Positions 38,515 through 38,557 of a DNA stretch of 38,557 bases are shown here, in pieces (within the stretch, counting starts at the first letter, position 1; every line of letters begins with the position of its first letter). The translations under genes were made by a program, and so were the position numbers. The stretch is taken from contig JAFLSQ010000021.1 in assembly GCA_022510865.1 (NCBI GenBank), forward strand, positions 1-38,557, written 5' to 3'. The notes below the pieces were generated by a model. That model was given only the letters and a program-made list of their open reading frames with translations, was not told the DNA's origin and made no database searches. The stretch is from Treponema sp. GTDB lineage: Bacteria; Spirochaetota; Spirochaetia; Treponematales; Treponemataceae.

Positions 38515-38557
38515 CTAAAGCGAAAGCGTCTCGCCCGGCGCGACTACAATCACGCCC
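38515..38557 (-). CDS. C-terminus of an unidentified gene at the right edge
   Basis: The last 13 codons, reading GVIVVAPGETLSL and then TAG, remain open to the right edge on the minus strand. It precedes the ketosynthase gene in the same direction and may belong to the same fatty-acid or polyene unit. Too short to identify, and its reality rests on position only. Confidence 0.45.
   Translation of the reverse strand, partial: GVIVVAPGETLSL

Noticed and set aside
1..38557. tRNA, rRNA, CRISPR array, insertion sequence or prophage
   Set aside because: No cloverleaf-like segments, spaced direct repeats, transposase frames or terminal inverted repeats were seen in the intergenic regions.

Overview
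The window looks like chromosomal DNA of a Treponema-like spirochaete. The GC content is roughly 50 %, many predicted lipoproteins carry short degenerate lipoboxes, coding is dense in unidirectional runs, a pyrophosphate-linked pyruvate phosphate dikinase is present, and the CheY/Hpt pair and MscS, MgtC and glutamate-type transporters fit. The genus call is an inference from gene content, not a database match. No rRNA, tRNA, IS element, CRISPR array or prophage was seen.

Layout. Bases 1-424 hold the start of a repeat-containing lipoprotein running off the left edge, divergent from an XRE regulator. Bases 810-2004 encode a receiver protein and an Hpt protein. Bases 2033-3372 hold a divergent OhrR-type regulator and glutathione peroxidase, followed by a TSCPD protein. 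Bases 3396-7623 form a pyrF - pyrK/pyrD fusion - SGNH hydrolase lipoprotein run. Bases 7704-9540 hold an ABC exporter with a structured leader. PPDK fills 9617-12310. A small lipoprotein with a homopolymeric tract inside its promoter lies at 12532-13117. GH31 glycosidase plus a possible PilZ protein occupy 13179-16223. At 16299-18985 are a dicarboxylate/glutamate-type symporter, a divergent unrecognised protein and MgtC. Then follow a glycogen-binding-like protein, metK, a lipoprotein, nth, mscS, an HD-domain protein and yhbY (to 24641). A branched-chain amino-acid ABC operon with an attached CBS-ACT protein spans 24731-30088. Bases 30193-34534 run pyrE - btuF - btuC - btuD-like - membrane protein, divergent from a stand-alone methionine-synthase reactivation-domain protein. 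A phosphohexomutase and a FabF-like ketosynthase finish the window, with 13 codons of another gene at the right edge.

Functional themes. Three pyrimidine steps (pyrE, pyrF, fused pyrK-pyrD) occur in two places. Cobalamin uptake lies back-to-back with a B12-dependent methionine-synthase reactivation protein. Peroxide defence is a regulator/target pair with two matching operators. Sugar use (GH31, CBM-like protein, phosphohexomutase, PPDK) and amino-acid uptake (Liv, symporter) suggest a fermenter.

Three observations stand out. First, about nine genes that lack a Shine-Dalgarno sequence have a -10 box, often an extended TGTGN-TATAAT, ending 5-8 (usually exactly 6) bases before the ATG, which predicts widespread leaderless mRNAs. 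Second, the lipoprotein at 12532-13056 has 14 consecutive C/G residues making up most of the -35/-10 spacer, a likely phase-variation switch. Third, the ABC exporter leader combines a predicted leaderless 14-codon ORF with nested inverted repeats.
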